A stretch of 64,000 nt of DNA from NCBI RefSeq assembly GCF_963666025.1, contig NZ_OY762552.1:186001-250000 (forward strand). Direction: 5' to 3'. The position numbers and the translations under genes were made by a program. Positions 1 through 10,566 of the stretch are shown in pieces. Each line of letters starts with the position of its first letter. Position 1 is the stretch's first letter. The notes under the pieces were generated by a model. It was given only the letters and a program-made list of their open reading frames with translations. It searched no databases and was not told the DNA's origin. The DNA is from an uncultured Methanobacterium sp. GTDB lineage: Archaea > Methanobacteriota > Methanobacteria > Methanobacteriales > Methanobacteriaceae.

Positions 1-1
1 A

Positions 2-946
2 ATTGATGTGATATCTTTTCATGAAGATTATTTTCCAGAGGAGATCTTACAATTAGCAGCGGTAGCTGAGAAATTCTCAGAACATCCTCTGGGTCAGGCT
101 GTGTATTGTAAAGCTAAAAAAGAATCACTGCAGATTTTAGATCCCCATGAATTTAAAGTGGATCTTGGTCAGGGTGTTGAGGCGCAAATTGGTAATGAAA
201 GGGTTATGGTTGGTAATCAAAAACTAATGGATAAACATCAAGTTCAGGTAAAGCAACACCATAACGCAATCATCAGAGACTATGAAAATCAGGGAAAAAC
301 TGTTTTACTTGTTGCCATTCGAAACTCCATTTTAGGGATTATAACTGTTGCCGATACCATTAAAGAGAAATCTAAAGAAACCGTGAAAGAACTTAAAGAA
401 ATGGGTATAAAAGAAGTCTTTCTGTTAACCGGTGACAATGAGGTAACTGCCTCTTCCATTGCCAGGGAGATCGGTGCCGATAATGTATATTCCCAGCAGC
501 TACCTGGCGACAAGGTCCGGGTAATTGAAGAAAGGATTACTAATGGTGAAAAGGTGTGCATGATTGGAGATGGGATAAATGATGCTCCTGCCCTGGCCAG
601 GTCCAATGTAGGTGTGGCCATGGGTGCACTGGGATCAGATGTGGCCATTGAAAGTGCAGACGTGGCACTGATGTCTGATGATCTATCTAAAATCCCGGAA
701 CTCATTAATCTTTCCCGAAAAGTCAGGGGCACCATCAATGTAAATATCGTGGTTCCTATTCTGATAAACTTCACTGCCATATTATTAGCAGGTTTTGGTA
801 TTATAGGACCAGTAGCCGGTGCTTTGATTCATAATATGGGATCAGTACTGGTGGTAGCCAATTCATCAAGGCTTATCAGTTACCGTCACAATTCTAAAAA
901 TCACAAATCAGTAATTAAAATCAAAAATGGGGAACCCACCTCATAA
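2..946 (+). CDS. Heavy-metal-translocating P1B-type ATPase, C-terminal part (cut by window edge)
   Basis: The frame is open to the left edge, so the actuator domain and the DKTG phosphorylation loop lie outside. Visible are the P1B signature SEHPLG in the nucleotide-binding domain, the P-domain TGDN motif, the hinge GDGINDAP, and two C-terminal membrane segments ending in HNMGSVLVVANSSRL. P1B ATPases pump transition-metal ions across the cytoplasmic membrane. The HNxGS signature in the last helix differs from textbook CopA, so copper cannot be assumed; Zn/Cd/Co or another metal is possible. The GTG at 8 is internal, not the start. The family is certain, the metal is not. Confidence 0.93.
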   Translation: MDVISFHEDYFPEEILQLAAVAEKFSEHPLGQAVYCKAKKESLQILDPHEFKVDLGQGVEAQIGNERVMVGNQKLMDKHQVQVKQHHNAIIRDYENQGKTVLLVAIRNSILGIITVADTIKEKSKETVKELKEMGIKEVFLLTGDNEVTASSIAREIGADNVYSQQLPGDKVRVIEERITNGEKVCMIGDGINDAPALARSNVGVAMGALGSDVAIESADVALMSDDLSKIPELINLSRKVRGTINVNIVVPILINFTAILLAGFGIIGPVAGALIHNMGSVLVVANSSRLISYRHNSKNHKSVIKIKNGEPTS

Positions 947-1078
947 TTATCTATCTTTAATTACAGATTGATTTTAATTACAAATTACTCATAACAATCT
1001 ATTTAAAGGTTATAATACATATCTAAGGTAAAGTACGATTTGATTTAGAATTCTGGTAATATCCGAGAGGTGAAAAAA

Positions 1079-1297
1079 ATGGCAGCCAATCTCCATGTTA
1101 TAGCTGGTAAAAAAGAGGGTTGGGATGTTAAAAGAGACGGGGCAGTAAAAGCTTCCGGGCACTTTGACACCAAAGAAGAAGCAATAGAATTTGCCGAGAA
1201 AGAAGGGCAAAGATACAATGTTGAAGTTTTCATCCATAATGAAGATGGAAAAATAGAAAAGAAAGAAAGCTTCGGTAAAAACCTATATCCCGGGTAA
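1079..1297 (+). CDS. DUF2188 family small protein
   Basis: A 72-residue soluble protein. The pattern of an alternating strand with GWDVKRDG, then SGHFDTKEEAIEFAEK, then VEVFIHNEDGKI matches the DUF2188 fold, in which two short beta-strands precede a helix and a final hairpin. The molecular function of the family is unknown. An in-frame GTG at 1070 overlaps the ribosome binding site GAGAGGTG, so the ATG at 1079, seven bases after it, is the better start. The stop codon lies inside a terminator hairpin, so it is probably a single-gene transcript. Confidence 0.85.
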   Translation: MAANLHVIAGKKEGWDVKRDGAVKASGHFDTKEEAIEFAEKEGQRYNVEVFIHNEDGKIEKKESFGKNLYPG

Positions 1298-1306
1298 ATC
1301 TGGGAT
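1287..1306 (+). terminator. Hairpin terminator overlapping the DUF2188 stop codon
   Basis: ATCCCGG pairs with CTGGGAT (one G-T wobble) around a six-base loop that holds the TAA stop, followed directly by a run of T. Confidence 0.6.
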
Positions 1307-1398
1307 TTTTTACTTGTTTTAAGGAATTTCCCTCTTGTTTTAATTGTTTATTGTTCTAATTCTGTATTTTTTAAAAAAAAAATAAAAAAAATAATTCT

Positions 1399-1776
1399 CT
1401 ATTCTGTGATATTCACATTGTAGAAAATTAGATCCACAGGGAGACAGTTATCCCATGGCCTTGATTTTGCCATTATTAAACTGGTTTCTCCGGTTTTTAA
1501 AGCTTTAAATTCGAAAATTCGTGTTCCACCTGATCCACATAATATTGGTGTATTTGGAATGTAATTTGAAGATTTAAGTTCTAAAAAATTCTGATCATAA
1601 CTTTCACTCCAAATATAGCCAGTGGTGGGGTTTTCACGCAGTGCTATAGTGAATGTTTCACCATTTTTTACATTTATATTTTGTTGATGGCTCTGTTCTG
1701 CGGCAAATGATCCTGAAACCATGCTAAATGAAATCAACACCATGAAGACTAGACCTGCTATTTTAGATGCTTTAAT
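1399..1776 (-). CDS. Secreted chagasin-like (I42 family) cysteine-protease inhibitor
   Basis: The mature part carries the three hallmark loops of I42 inhibitors: NPTTGY, a glycine-rich GSGGTR loop and RPW. These loops plug the active site of papain-like cysteine proteases in the known family. A signal peptide precedes it (hydrophobic stretch ending SGSFAAEQ), so it should act outside the cytoplasm. The likely start is an ATT codon at 1776-1774, five bases after a perfect GGAGGTG; it gives a basic n-region KASK. The frame stays open to an ATG at 1863, but a TATA box at 1821-1830 lies inside that extension. The next ATG, at 1743, would remove the basic n-region. A possible target, such as a pseudomurein endopeptidase-like protease, is inference. 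Confidence 0.85.
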   Translation of the reverse strand: MKASKIAGLVFMVLISFSMVSGSFAAEQSHQQNINVKNGETFTIALRENPTTGYIWSESYDQNFLELKSSNYIPNTPILCGSGGTRIFEFKALKTGETSLIMAKSRPWDNCLPVDLIFYNVNITE

Positions 1777-1820
1777 ATTTTCACCTCCATTATCACTTAA
1801 TGTAAAATTTAAAAGTTTAA

Positions 1821-1830
1821 GTATATAAGG
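1821..1830 (-). promoter_or_regulatory. TATA box of the I42 inhibitor gene
   Basis: On the minus strand the sequence reads CCTTATATAC. An archaeal start site about 25 bases downstream would fall near 1797, just ahead of the GGAGGTG ribosome binding site at 1788-1782 and downstream of the ATG at 1863. Confidence 0.5.
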
Positions 1831-2105
1831 ATTGTGTTTATTAAATGTAATTACATAAAACAAAGTTGAAATTCATCTGAAAACTAAAAATACAGGATAA
1901 TTCTAATCGATCACTTGAAAAAATAGATATTAAACCCCTGAAACTATAAAAAAATAAAATCCGTGCATTAAAAACAAATCCTTAAATGATCTTTAGATGT
2001 TATAATTCCAAATTAATTATCTTAAAAAAATTGTTATTCCAAATTAATATAACTTCAAAACTATCTTCCCAATTGAAATAACTTCAATAATTATATTCCC
2101 AATTA

Positions 2106-2693
2106 TTACAACTTCAAATTGTAATTAAATTCCCATATAAATTTCCCGGTGTGTTCACACCCTGCAAGATGCTCCATTTCATGAGAAACACCATAAGCTG
2201 CAGATCCTTCAAAACAAAGCGGCCCACCAATCCTTTTAAGACTTATCTCCATGATTTTAGGGTTAAGTTCTGCCAGTATAATATCTTCAGCATCGAGTTT
2301 CACCCTGAAGGGTCTTTCCACCAGTTCACGTTCATTTTTACCACCACACTTCTCCAGGCGCAGAACTTTACCCTCAGTGGAGATTAACATGGGATTCACA
2401 AAGAGTGTAACTTTCTCCAGGGTGTAACCTTCACCCTCATCATCATTGTAGCGGGTTATTTTCTCCTTCACCGCCATGGCTTCCAGTTCACTGGTTTTGA
2501 AACTCCAGTCACCACCGAATTTAAGGGAGAATAATATCGGTATGAATGCATCCGGTTTAATCTGGAGGTCATTTATGGCTTTATTCTCAGCAAAATTAAA
2601 AGAAAGCTGTTTTTTTAGTTTATCAAAATTTAATTTATCATAATCGGTTAATTTACCGTAACCTGTTAATTTATCATATTCTTGAAATTCCAC
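2106..2693 (-). CDS. Peptide-deformylase-like metallohydrolase
   Basis: 195 residues. The C-terminal half follows the deformylase order: NPMLIS, then EKCGG in place of the usual EGCLS (Cys116), then RPFRVKL, then HEMEHLAG (His171, Glu172, His175) matching HExDHLxG. The Fe/Zn ligands and the catalytic Glu are therefore present. Archaea start translation with unformylated methionine, so classical deformylation is not expected; the true substrate is unknown. The first 30 residues contain a degenerate repeat of YDKLT/YGKLT/YDKLN/FDKL, possibly grown by slippage. It stands alone, with AT-rich spacers on both sides. Confidence 0.75.
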   Translation of the reverse strand: MEFQEYDKLTGYGKLTDYDKLNFDKLKKQLSFNFAENKAINDLQIKPDAFIPILFSLKFGGDWSFKTSELEAMAVKEKITRYNDDEGEGYTLEKVTLFVNPMLISTEGKVLRLEKCGGKNERELVERPFRVKLDAEDIILAELNPKIMEISLKRIGGPLCFEGSAAYGVSHEMEHLAGCEHTGKFIWEFNYNLKL

Positions 2694-3004
2694 ACCATCA
2701 CCATTCTAATGATTTAAAATACAAATTAGCTAAACTAATTTTGCTATCATTCAAGCGCATTTTTCATAATACGCACACTTAGCGTAGATTATAAGCTCAA
2801 TTTGATAAATAATTTAAACTAACTTATTACATAATTCAGCTAACTTTGATACATAATTGAAGCTCATTTTACTAATCATTTAAGCAAGATAATTATATCA
2901 CAGTGTTAATCAATCCATTTAAAAAAAAACAAATAAAAAAACAGTATAAATCCTAGGGTCAGATTTTAACTGTTTTATAATTTATGAATGAGTATTTAAT
3001 TATT
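2694..3004. other. AT-rich spacer with degenerate short repeats
   Basis: No gene was found. The stretch is made of loosely repeated words such as CTAA(C/T)TT, ACATAATT and AAGCTCA(A/T)TTT. It contains the upstream region of the deformylase-like gene and the 3' region of cpgS. Confidence 0.5.
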
Positions 3005-4381
<1,377 letters not shown>

Positions 4382-4407
4382 CTATTTTCACCAGCCAGGG
4401 GTTCCTC

Positions 4408-4757
<350 letters not shown>

Positions 4758-4780
4758 GTAATTAAGATTCGATCAATATG

Positions 4781-4790
4781 CATATATAAG
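4781..4790 (-). promoter_or_regulatory. TATA box upstream of the UPF0058-cpgS pair
   Basis: The minus strand reads AAAACTTATATATGC, a good archaeal BRE/TATA combination, placed about 47 bases before the ATG at 4734. Confidence 0.5.
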
Positions 4791-4989
4791 TTTTTACCTA
4801 AAGCTATACCCAGAAAAAACCATAAGCATAAGGCAAAAAGTATGAAAGTACTGGGCATAGTGGGTAAATTATAGTTTACCTATGATTACAAATAAAGGTT
4901 TGGACTGATCTATTAAACAATACCATTTGTATGCAATAACTCCTATTACATCTTAATAATTATTTAATAAATTGATACCTGGTTAAAAA

Positions 4990-6267
4990 ATGAAAACCGT
5001 GAAAATTGAAGATGGAAACATAAGAGAACTTCTGGGACGGTCACAGATAGATTCTGATTCTGTTATGAACATCGTAAATAATATCATCAGTGATGTTAAG
5101 GCCAATGGGGATGAAGCACTCCGTCAGTACACTGAAAAATTTGATGGGGTTAATTTAAAGGATTTTCTCATTGCACCAGATGATCTGAAAGAGAGTCTCA
5201 GTAAGATTGAAGATAATTTAACAAACAGCCTTAAACAGGCTGCATCCAACATCCGTAAATTCCATCAGGCCCAGCTACCACAGGACTGGTCCATGGAAGT
5301 GGATGAAGGTATAACTGCCGGCCAGATTGTCCGCCCTCTGGAAAGGGTGGGGTGTTACATACCTGGAGGGAGGGCGGTTTACCCTTCAAGCATCCTCATG
5401 ACAGTTATCCCTGCTAAAGTTGCAGGGGTAAATGAGATCATCTGTTGCACTCCTCCGGGTCCAGATGGAAAGGTGGAGGATATTGTACTTGCCGCAGCAT
5501 ACCTTGCTGGTGCTGATAAAGTTTACAGGGTGGGCGGAGCCCAGGCCATTGCAGCCATGGCTTACGGAACAAAAACCATACCTGCAGTGGATAAAATTGT
5601 GGGACCGGGTAATATCTTCGTGACTGCTGCTAAGAAGATGGTCTACGGCCAGGTGGATATTGACTTCCCTGCAGGACCCTCAGAGGTACTGATAATAGCA
5701 GATGAAACCGGTAACCCTGATTACATAGCACTGGATCTTCTGGCCCAGGCCGAGCACGATCCCCAGGCAGCATCTGTACTGGTGACCACATCCCCGGAAC
5801 TAGCCAGGTCAGTTGATACCAAAATCAAAGAAAAACTTCCCCAGATGAAACGGGAAGAGATCATCACTGAATCACTCCAGAAAAATGGGAAAATCATTCT
5901 GGCCAGTTCCCTTGACGAAGCAGTTAATTTTTCCAATGAATACGCACCTGAACACCTGATGATCATGACCTGTGACCCAGAGGAAGTGGTTAAGGATATT
6001 AAAAATGCAGGCAGTATCTTCCTTGGAAATTTAACCCCTGTTGCAGCCGGTGATTATGGGTCTGGTACCAACCATGTCTTACCCACATCATTCTGTGCCC
6101 GGATGTACTCAGGACTTTCCACCGAGTCCTTCCTGAAAAAACCTACAGTCCAGCGGTTATCCAGGGAGGGTTTGAACAGTCTTAAAGATGTGGTGATTCC
6201 TTTAGCAGAATATGAAGGTTTATATGCTCATGCTGAGTCATTTAAAAAGCGTCTTGATGTGGATTGA
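4990..6267 (+). CDS. hisD: Histidinol dehydrogenase
   Basis: 425 residues, full family length. HisD oxidises L-histidinol to L-histidine in two NAD-dependent steps, the end of histidine biosynthesis, using Zn. Motifs are GCYIPGGRA near residue 120, RVGGAQAIAAMAYGT, VDKIVGPGN, AGPSEVLIIAD near 228, and EYAPEHL near 321 with the catalytic Glu-His pair. The final GTNHVLPT and AR(M)YSGLS segments are present. No other his gene is adjacent, as is common in methanogens where his genes are scattered. Confidence 0.97.
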   Translation: MKTVKIEDGNIRELLGRSQIDSDSVMNIVNNIISDVKANGDEALRQYTEKFDGVNLKDFLIAPDDLKESLSKIEDNLTNSLKQAASNIRKFHQAQLPQDWSMEVDEGITAGQIVRPLERVGCYIPGGRAVYPSSILMTVIPAKVAGVNEIICCTPPGPDGKVEDIVLAAAYLAGADKVYRVGGAQAIAAMAYGTKTIPAVDKIVGPGNIFVTAAKKMVYGQVDIDFPAGPSEVLIIADETGNPDYIALDLLAQAEHDPQAASVLVTTSPELARSVDTKIKEKLPQMKREEIITESLQKNGKIILASSLDEAVNFSNEYAPEHLMIMTCDPEEVVKDIKNAGSIFLGNLTPVAAGDYGSGTNHVLPTSFCARMYSGLSTESFLKKPTVQRLSREGLNSLKDVVIPLAEYEGLYAHAESFKKRLDVD

Positions 6268-6690
6268 TTGTAAATCTTGAATATATCTTTTAAAGAGTGG
6301 TTTTTAGATTAATTGCAAAAATAATCTGGATTGATTAAATATTAAATCTGAATTGATTAAAATCAATCTGGATCTAATCCATGGCTAAATTAATATATAA
6401 TATAATACCCCAATGATATTAAGAAGTAAAAATTAGATTGAATAAATAATATTATATTATACATATTTTAAAGATATAAATCTAAATTTAAGCTTAAAGC
6501 TTTTTTTAGAGATTCATATAATAAATCAGCATCTTTATCAATTTGTATGTTATTAAAATGAAGATTAATCTAAAAGAAGGATATAAATCCTCAAAATAAG
6601 GAATAATCCTTCAAAAATGGAACAAACCTTCAAAGGAATAATCCATCAAACGGAATAAATTTTATATTATAATAATCGAGGTGAATTAAA
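6268..6690. other. AT-rich spacer with short direct repeats before aspS
   Basis: No gene was found. Repeated words include AATCTG(G/A)ATTGATTAAA at 6323 and 6345, and GGAATAATCC(T/A)TCAAA at 6600 and 6635. The aspS promoter should lie here. Confidence 0.5.
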
Positions 6691-8010
<1,320 letters not shown>

Positions 8011-8042
8011 GTTCAACCAACCTTTTTAAAAAAAGGTTGAAC
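8011..8042 (+). terminator. Hairpin after aspS
   Basis: GTTCAACC pairs perfectly with GGTTGAAC around a 16-base A/T-rich loop. A second hairpin AACATGA/TCATGTT follows at 8045-8065, then T-rich sequence. Confidence 0.6.
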
Positions 8043-8230
8043 AAAACATGAATTTTAGTCATGTTGAATATTAAAAAAAGTTAAATAAAATTTCTTTTTT
8101 TTAATTTCCCTTCTTTTTAAATTCATTACCTTTTCATTAAATATAATCAATATTGAACAGGGTAAAATTATTCATTAAATATAATCAATTCCAAAATCAT
8201 TAAAGAAACTCACTCCAGAGGAATTCAAAT

Positions 8231-9475
8231 ATGAAAATATACGACATAGCGGTAGTTGGAGCTGGACCTGCAGGTTGCATGGCTGCAATTCGAGGGGCAC
8301 AACTCGGTCAGGAAGTTATTTTAATTGAGAGAAATGATAAAATAGGCCGTAAACTCCTTTTAACAGGTAATGGTCGATGCAACCTTACCAATACAGCCAC
8401 ACTTGATGAATTCCTTGAAAAATTTGGTAGGAGAGGTTCATTTTACCGGAACGTATTCGGTGAATTTTCCAACCATGACCTCATGGATTTTTTCCAAAAT
8501 CACGGCCTGGAATTAAAAGAAGAAGAAAATGGACGTGTATTCCCAGTTACAGAAAGAGCTGAATCTGTAGTGAATATTTTAAAAAATGTTCTATCCGAAA
8601 ACCATGTGCAAATCCAGTATAATTACCGTTTGGAACATCTTCATAAAAGTTCCAAGATTTTCAAGCTCTCTTCAACAGAGAACGAGATAATTTCCGCACA
8701 TAACGTTATCATCGCTACTGGAGGAACAACCTATGAATTTACCGGTTCCACCGGTGATGGTTACACTGTTGCCAGGTTACTGGGGCATCACGTAACCGAG
8801 CTCAAACCCGGATTTGTTCCATTACGGGTACGTGAAAAATGGGTTCACGACCTTAAGGGAGTTACCCTGGAGGATGTGGGCCTCAGTATAGGATATGGTG
8901 GGAAGAAAATATCATTACCCGATGGAAACCTGCTCCTAACACACTTTGGAATTTCAGGACCGGTTATTCTTGATATGAGTAACATGATCGTTAAAACCAT
9001 GGATAAACATGGTGATCTGAAGCTTTACATTGATTTTAAACCTGGTATCAATCAGGAAACCCTTAACAACCAGCTGATGAAAGACTTTGAAAGTCACAGT
9101 AAAAAGATTTTGAGAAATTATTTAAAAATTCATCTTCCCAACAGTACCATAGACCCGGTTTTAGAGATTCTATCGATTTATCCTTATAAAAAGTTGAACC
9201 AGATCAACAAAAAAGAGCGATTGTTATTAGTGAATATATTAAAGGCTCTCCCATTAACAATCACCGGGCATCTTCCCATGAATAAAGCCATGCTTACCTG
9301 CGGTGGTGTATCTAAAAAGGAGATTAACCCTCAAACCATGGAATCAAAACTGGTTAAGGGATTGTACTTTGCTGGAGAGATACTTTCAGGATGCGCACCC
9401 AGTGGTGGTTATAACCTTCAACAGGCATTCTCTACAGGTTATGCTGCAGGTAGTAGTGCCTCAAATAATTCTTGA
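8231..9475 (+). CDS. BaiN/HI0933-like FAD-dependent oxidoreductase
   Basis: 414 residues. The FAD-binding Rossmann motif VVGAGPAGCMAAIRG is at the N-terminus, followed by the family-specific GRKLLLTGNGRCNLTN. A second dinucleotide element, VIIATGGTTYEFTGSTGDGY, is in the middle, and the C-terminal YFAGEILSGCAPSGGYNLQQAF closes the flavin site. Members are often annotated as aminoacetone oxidase or NAD(P)/FAD-dependent oxidoreductase; the true substrate is not known for archaeal members. Ribosome binding site AGAGGAATT. It is convergent with the next gene. Confidence 0.9.
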   Translation: MKIYDIAVVGAGPAGCMAAIRGAQLGQEVILIERNDKIGRKLLLTGNGRCNLTNTATLDEFLEKFGRRGSFYRNVFGEFSNHDLMDFFQNHGLELKEEENGRVFPVTERAESVVNILKNVLSENHVQIQYNYRLEHLHKSSKIFKLSSTENEIISAHNVIIATGGTTYEFTGSTGDGYTVARLLGHHVTELKPGFVPLRVREKWVHDLKGVTLEDVGLSIGYGGKKISLPDGNLLLTHFGISGPVILDMSNMIVKTMDKHGDLKLYIDFKPGINQETLNNQLMKDFESHSKKILRNYLKIHLPNSTIDPVLEILSIYPYKKLNQINKKERLLLVNILKALPLTITGHLPMNKAMLTCGGVSKKEINPQTMESKLVKGLYFAGEILSGCAPSGGYNLQQAFSTGYAAGSSASNNS

Positions 9476-9499
9476 AAAAATAAAATTTTAAATCAATAC

Positions 9500-9523
9500 A
9501 ACAGGAAGAGTTAAAATCCTGTT
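9500..9523. terminator. Terminator hairpin between convergent genes
   Basis: AACAGGA and TCCTGTT form a perfect 7-bp stem with a 10-base loop, followed by a T run on the plus strand. It lies midway between the flavoprotein gene and the convergent membrane-protein gene, so it can serve both. Confidence 0.65.
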
Positions 9524-9534
9524 AATTGATTTTT

Positions 9535-10158
9535 TTATTGGTTTTTACCTATGGTTTTAATGTACTCTTCCAGTGGTCGGGTAGTAAAGTAAAGCACAAT
9601 TATTGCACCAATTAACCATGTGAAGTTTGTAACAATGGTCTGTGCTGAATTTCCCACTGGAAATACCACCAAACCAAAAGCCATCAAAGGGACAAATGCC
9701 AGGTACACTGTTATAAGGGATACAGTAATGGCCTTTCTAATTTCACCGGTGTTAAATGGGGATGTTCCAGACATGTAATTTACAATGAGCATTATTCCAA
9801 AGAAAGTGACCAATCCAAGGGAAACAAATATCCACTGTAATGGTATGGCCAGAAGAGTGATGATGGCAGGTATAACCACCAGATCCAGAACTCCCAAAAT
9901 ACTGATCATCTTCAGGGCACTTTTCCAGCTTTTTTCCTTTGAATGCCGGACCTTTCGCAGGAGGTTGTCACGTTCCTTAGTGGCCTTTATTCTTTCTTTA
10001 TCCATCCATTCAATCTTACTTCCAAGTTCATCGTTGATGGATTGTAATTTTTCAATTTTTAGAAGATTCAAATTGTTGATATCTTTTTCAAGATCAATCC
10101 TTTGTTGATTTAATTCATCAACAGTTGTTTCCATTTTTTTTTCTTCTTCTTCAGCCAT
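9535..10158 (-). CDS. Coiled-coil plus four-helix membrane protein
   Basis: 207 residues from the ATG that follows TGGGGGGATTTATC; the ATG at 10173 overlaps that ribosome binding site. Residues 1 to about 80 are a charged coiled coil (many E, K, L heptads, e.g. LNNLNLLKIEKLQSINDEL-like periodicity). Four hydrophobic segments follow (ILGVLDLVVIPAIITLL, FVSLGLVTFFGIMLIV, VSLITVYLAFVPLMAF, FTWLIGAIIVLYF). The N-terminus is probably cytoplasmic. No recognised family; perhaps a membrane anchor or mechanosensing-type scaffold, but nothing shows this. Confidence 0.7.
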   Translation of the reverse strand: MAEEEEKKMETTVDELNQQRIDLEKDINNLNLLKIEKLQSINDELGSKIEWMDKERIKATKERDNLLRKVRHSKEKSWKSALKMISILGVLDLVVIPAIITLLAIPLQWIFVSLGLVTFFGIMLIVNYMSGTSPFNTGEIRKAITVSLITVYLAFVPLMAFGLVVFPVGNSAQTIVTNFTWLIGAIIVLYFTTRPLEEYIKTIGKNQ

Positions 10159-10566
10159 GATAAATCCCCCCAATGAGGATATTAGATTAAGGTGTAAGAC
10201 ACCACTTATGTTTAATCTTACTATATTTATTGGAATATATTAATTTTTAGATGGAATTCATACTATCAGATAGGTCTTGTATAAAATATTTATTCAATTT
10301 TTAAGGAGAAATAGATTTACTTATTTAAGGAGAACTGAATTTAGATGACTTATTAATTGTCTTTTATTTTTTTAATAAATTTTATATTTCCAATAATATT
10401 CGGCCTTTTAAACATCCCATAGTATGAATGTATGTAATCACTTATTATATAGATTTTAAACTTTCATATTAAAATATACACAGAATTTTTTAGAAAAACA
10501 GATATATTAGCCATTATAAACTCTAATTTTTATCATACACTAACAAAACATAAAGGAGGTGAAAAA
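10159..10566. other. Upstream region of the adhesin gene
   Basis: A long AT-rich divergent spacer. TATA-like sequences occur at 10443-10450 (TTATATAG) and 10511-10520 (CCATTATAAA); the second sits about 40 bases ahead of the GGAGGTG ribosome binding site at 10555. No ORF was found. Confidence 0.5.

Noticed and set aside
289..780. Minus-strand 163-residue ORF over the P-type ATPase
   Set aside because: It is antisense to a gene with clear P1B motifs; no start context.
1743..1863. ATG at 1863 or at 1743 as start of the I42 inhibitor
   Set aside because: The TATA box at 1821-1830 places the transcript start downstream of 1863. The ATG at 1743 would remove the basic n-region and has no ribosome binding site.
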